Assembly: GCF_003019815.1 (NCBI RefSeq) | Contig: NZ_CP027773.1 | Span: 1,065,001-1,129,000, forward strand | Source: Variovorax sp. PMC12 | GTDB taxonomy: Bacteria; Pseudomonadota; Gammaproteobacteria; Burkholderiales; Burkholderiaceae_C | DNA: 64,000 nucleotides | Reading direction: 5' to 3' | Part shown: positions 63,280 through 64,000 of the stretch, one piece after another | Numbering within the stretch: position 1 is the first letter of the stretch | Layout of the letters: each line of letters opens with the position of its first letter | Translations under genes and position numbers: made by a program | The notes under the pieces: model-generated | Seen by the model: the letters and a program-made list of their open reading frames with translations, nothing else | Told to the model about the DNA's origin: nothing | Database searches by the model: none

Positions 63280-64000
63280 ATGAACGCGCGTTGGCAACCT
63301 TCGCTTCCCGCTCCGGCGGGCACCCCCATGCCCATGGTCGAGGCATCCTGGGTCCGGGAATCCCGGTTCCAGGAATACCTGGACATCCTCATCGACAGCC
63401 GCTGGCTCATTGCCGGACTCACGGCGCTGGCGCTGCTGGCGGGTGCCTGCTATGCGCTGTTCGGGCCCAGGGTCTACGAGGCCAACATCCTGATCCAGGT
63501 GGAAGACTCCGACCGCTCGGGCGGCAACTTCCCCGGTGACGCCACCGGGGGCGCCGGCATCGCCTCGAAGACGCCGGTCGCCGGCGAGACCGAGATCCTG
63601 CGCTCGCGCATGGTGCTGGGCCAGGCCATGGAGAACACCAGGCTCTACATCAGCGCCAGGCCGCGCTACATCCCGGTGGTGGGCGAGTTCCTGGCGCGGC
63701 ATTCGAGCCGGCTGTCTTCGCCGGGCATCTTCGGCATGGGCGACTATGTCTCGGGCACAGAGCGCATCGCCGTTGCGCAGATGGACGTGCCGCCGGCCTT
63801 CGAAGGCAAGAAGTTCCTGCTGACGGCGGAGGCCGGCGGCAACTACACGCTGACGAACTCCGGCCTGGAGGCCCCGCTGCAGGGCAAGGTCGGCGTGCCG
63901 CTGGACGCCGCCGTGCCGGGCGGCACGCTGCACCTGCTGGTCGGCTCCTTCGAGGCCGAGCCCGGCGGCGCCTTCGAGCTGGTGCGCAATTCCAAGCAGC
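63280..64000 (+). CDS. Wzc-type chain-length determinant, probable tyrosine autokinase (5' part)
   Basis: About 240 residues are visible from the ATG at 63280; a GTG at 63271 is also possible. A short cytosolic start precedes the first transmembrane helix (SRWLIAGLTALALLAGACYALFG). The periplasmic Wzz domain begins with YEANILIQVEDSD and contains PVAGETEILRSRMVLGQA, which matches the N-terminus of Wzc/Etk/GumC proteins. The kinase domain would lie beyond the window. Its partner is the Wza protein 38 bases upstream. Confidence 0.88.
   Translation, partial: MNARWQPSLPAPAGTPMPMVEASWVRESRFQEYLDILIDSRWLIAGLTALALLAGACYALFGPRVYEANILIQVEDSDRSGGNFPGDATGGAGIASKTPVAGETEILRSRMVLGQAMENTRLYISARPRYIPVVGEFLARHSSRLSSPGIFGMGDYVSGTERIAVAQMDVPPAFEGKKFLLTAEAGGNYTLTNSGLEAPLQGKVGVPLDAAVPGGTLHLLVGSFEAEPGGAFELVRNSKQ

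Overview
The window is GC-rich throughout and reads as chromosome of a Comamonadaceae-type betaproteobacterium. A Variovorax-like genome is my best guess. The support is the ygfZ / mltG-tmk-holB-pilZ-tatD neighbourhood, an orphan Bug-type binding protein, the abundance of NodT lipoproteins, and the codon use. I see no tRNA, rRNA, CRISPR array, transposase or integrase.

Layout. (1) 1-6921: an RND metal-efflux operon on the minus strand (membrane fusion protein, pump, NodT outer-membrane lipoprotein cut by the window edge), divergent from an OmpR-type regulator and sensor kinase. (2) 7023-8837: a Bug binding protein, a GNAT enzyme and a YciI protein. (3) 8841-14904: a three-gene polysaccharide operon on the minus strand: HlyD-like fusion protein, secreted barrel protein, and one continuous ORF joining a processive GT2 synthase with a PilZ-like tail to a complete NodT/TolC-family lipoprotein. 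A good sigma-54 promoter match lies upstream. (4) 15060-22804: a vgrG island with PAAR-like, DUF3540, two pentapeptide-repeat proteins (one with DUF2169) and a small membrane protein, but no recognisable toxin. (5) 22944-28060: metabolic genes, including a thioesterase-GNAT fusion, ending at ygfZ with a strong terminator. (6) 28173-32827: mltG, tmk, holB, pilZ, tatD and an ankyrin gene, mostly joined by ATGA overlaps. (7) 32840-35019: three unassigned minus-strand ORFs. (8) 35243-40718: a phosphodiesterase-like lipoprotein, a mini-lipoprotein, a Tat-exported phospholipase C and a DeoR regulator. (9) 40737-46607: a YhaN/YhaO-like ATPase-nuclease pair, an NlpD-type LytM protein and a methyltransferase.

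(10) 47162-64000: a biosynthetic cluster. The first synthetase reads truncated C, A, PCP, KS, AT, ACP, aminotransferase. The second reads C-A-PCP-C-PCP. A phosphopantetheinyl transferase and two alpha/beta-hydrolases resembling the exosortase-A-associated hydrolases follow, then Wza- and Wzc-type polysaccharide export genes. If the A domain loads an alpha-amino acid, as its Asp suggests, one malonyl extension plus beta-transamination would give a 3,4-diamino acid unit. The terminal C-PCP has no cognate A domain or thioesterase, so trans-loading and release by one of the hydrolases are plausible. The proximity to Wza/Wzc suggests a link between this peptide-polyketide and a surface polysaccharide.

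The two most unusual items are the synthase-outer-membrane-factor fusion in (3) and the assembly line joined to polysaccharide export in (10).
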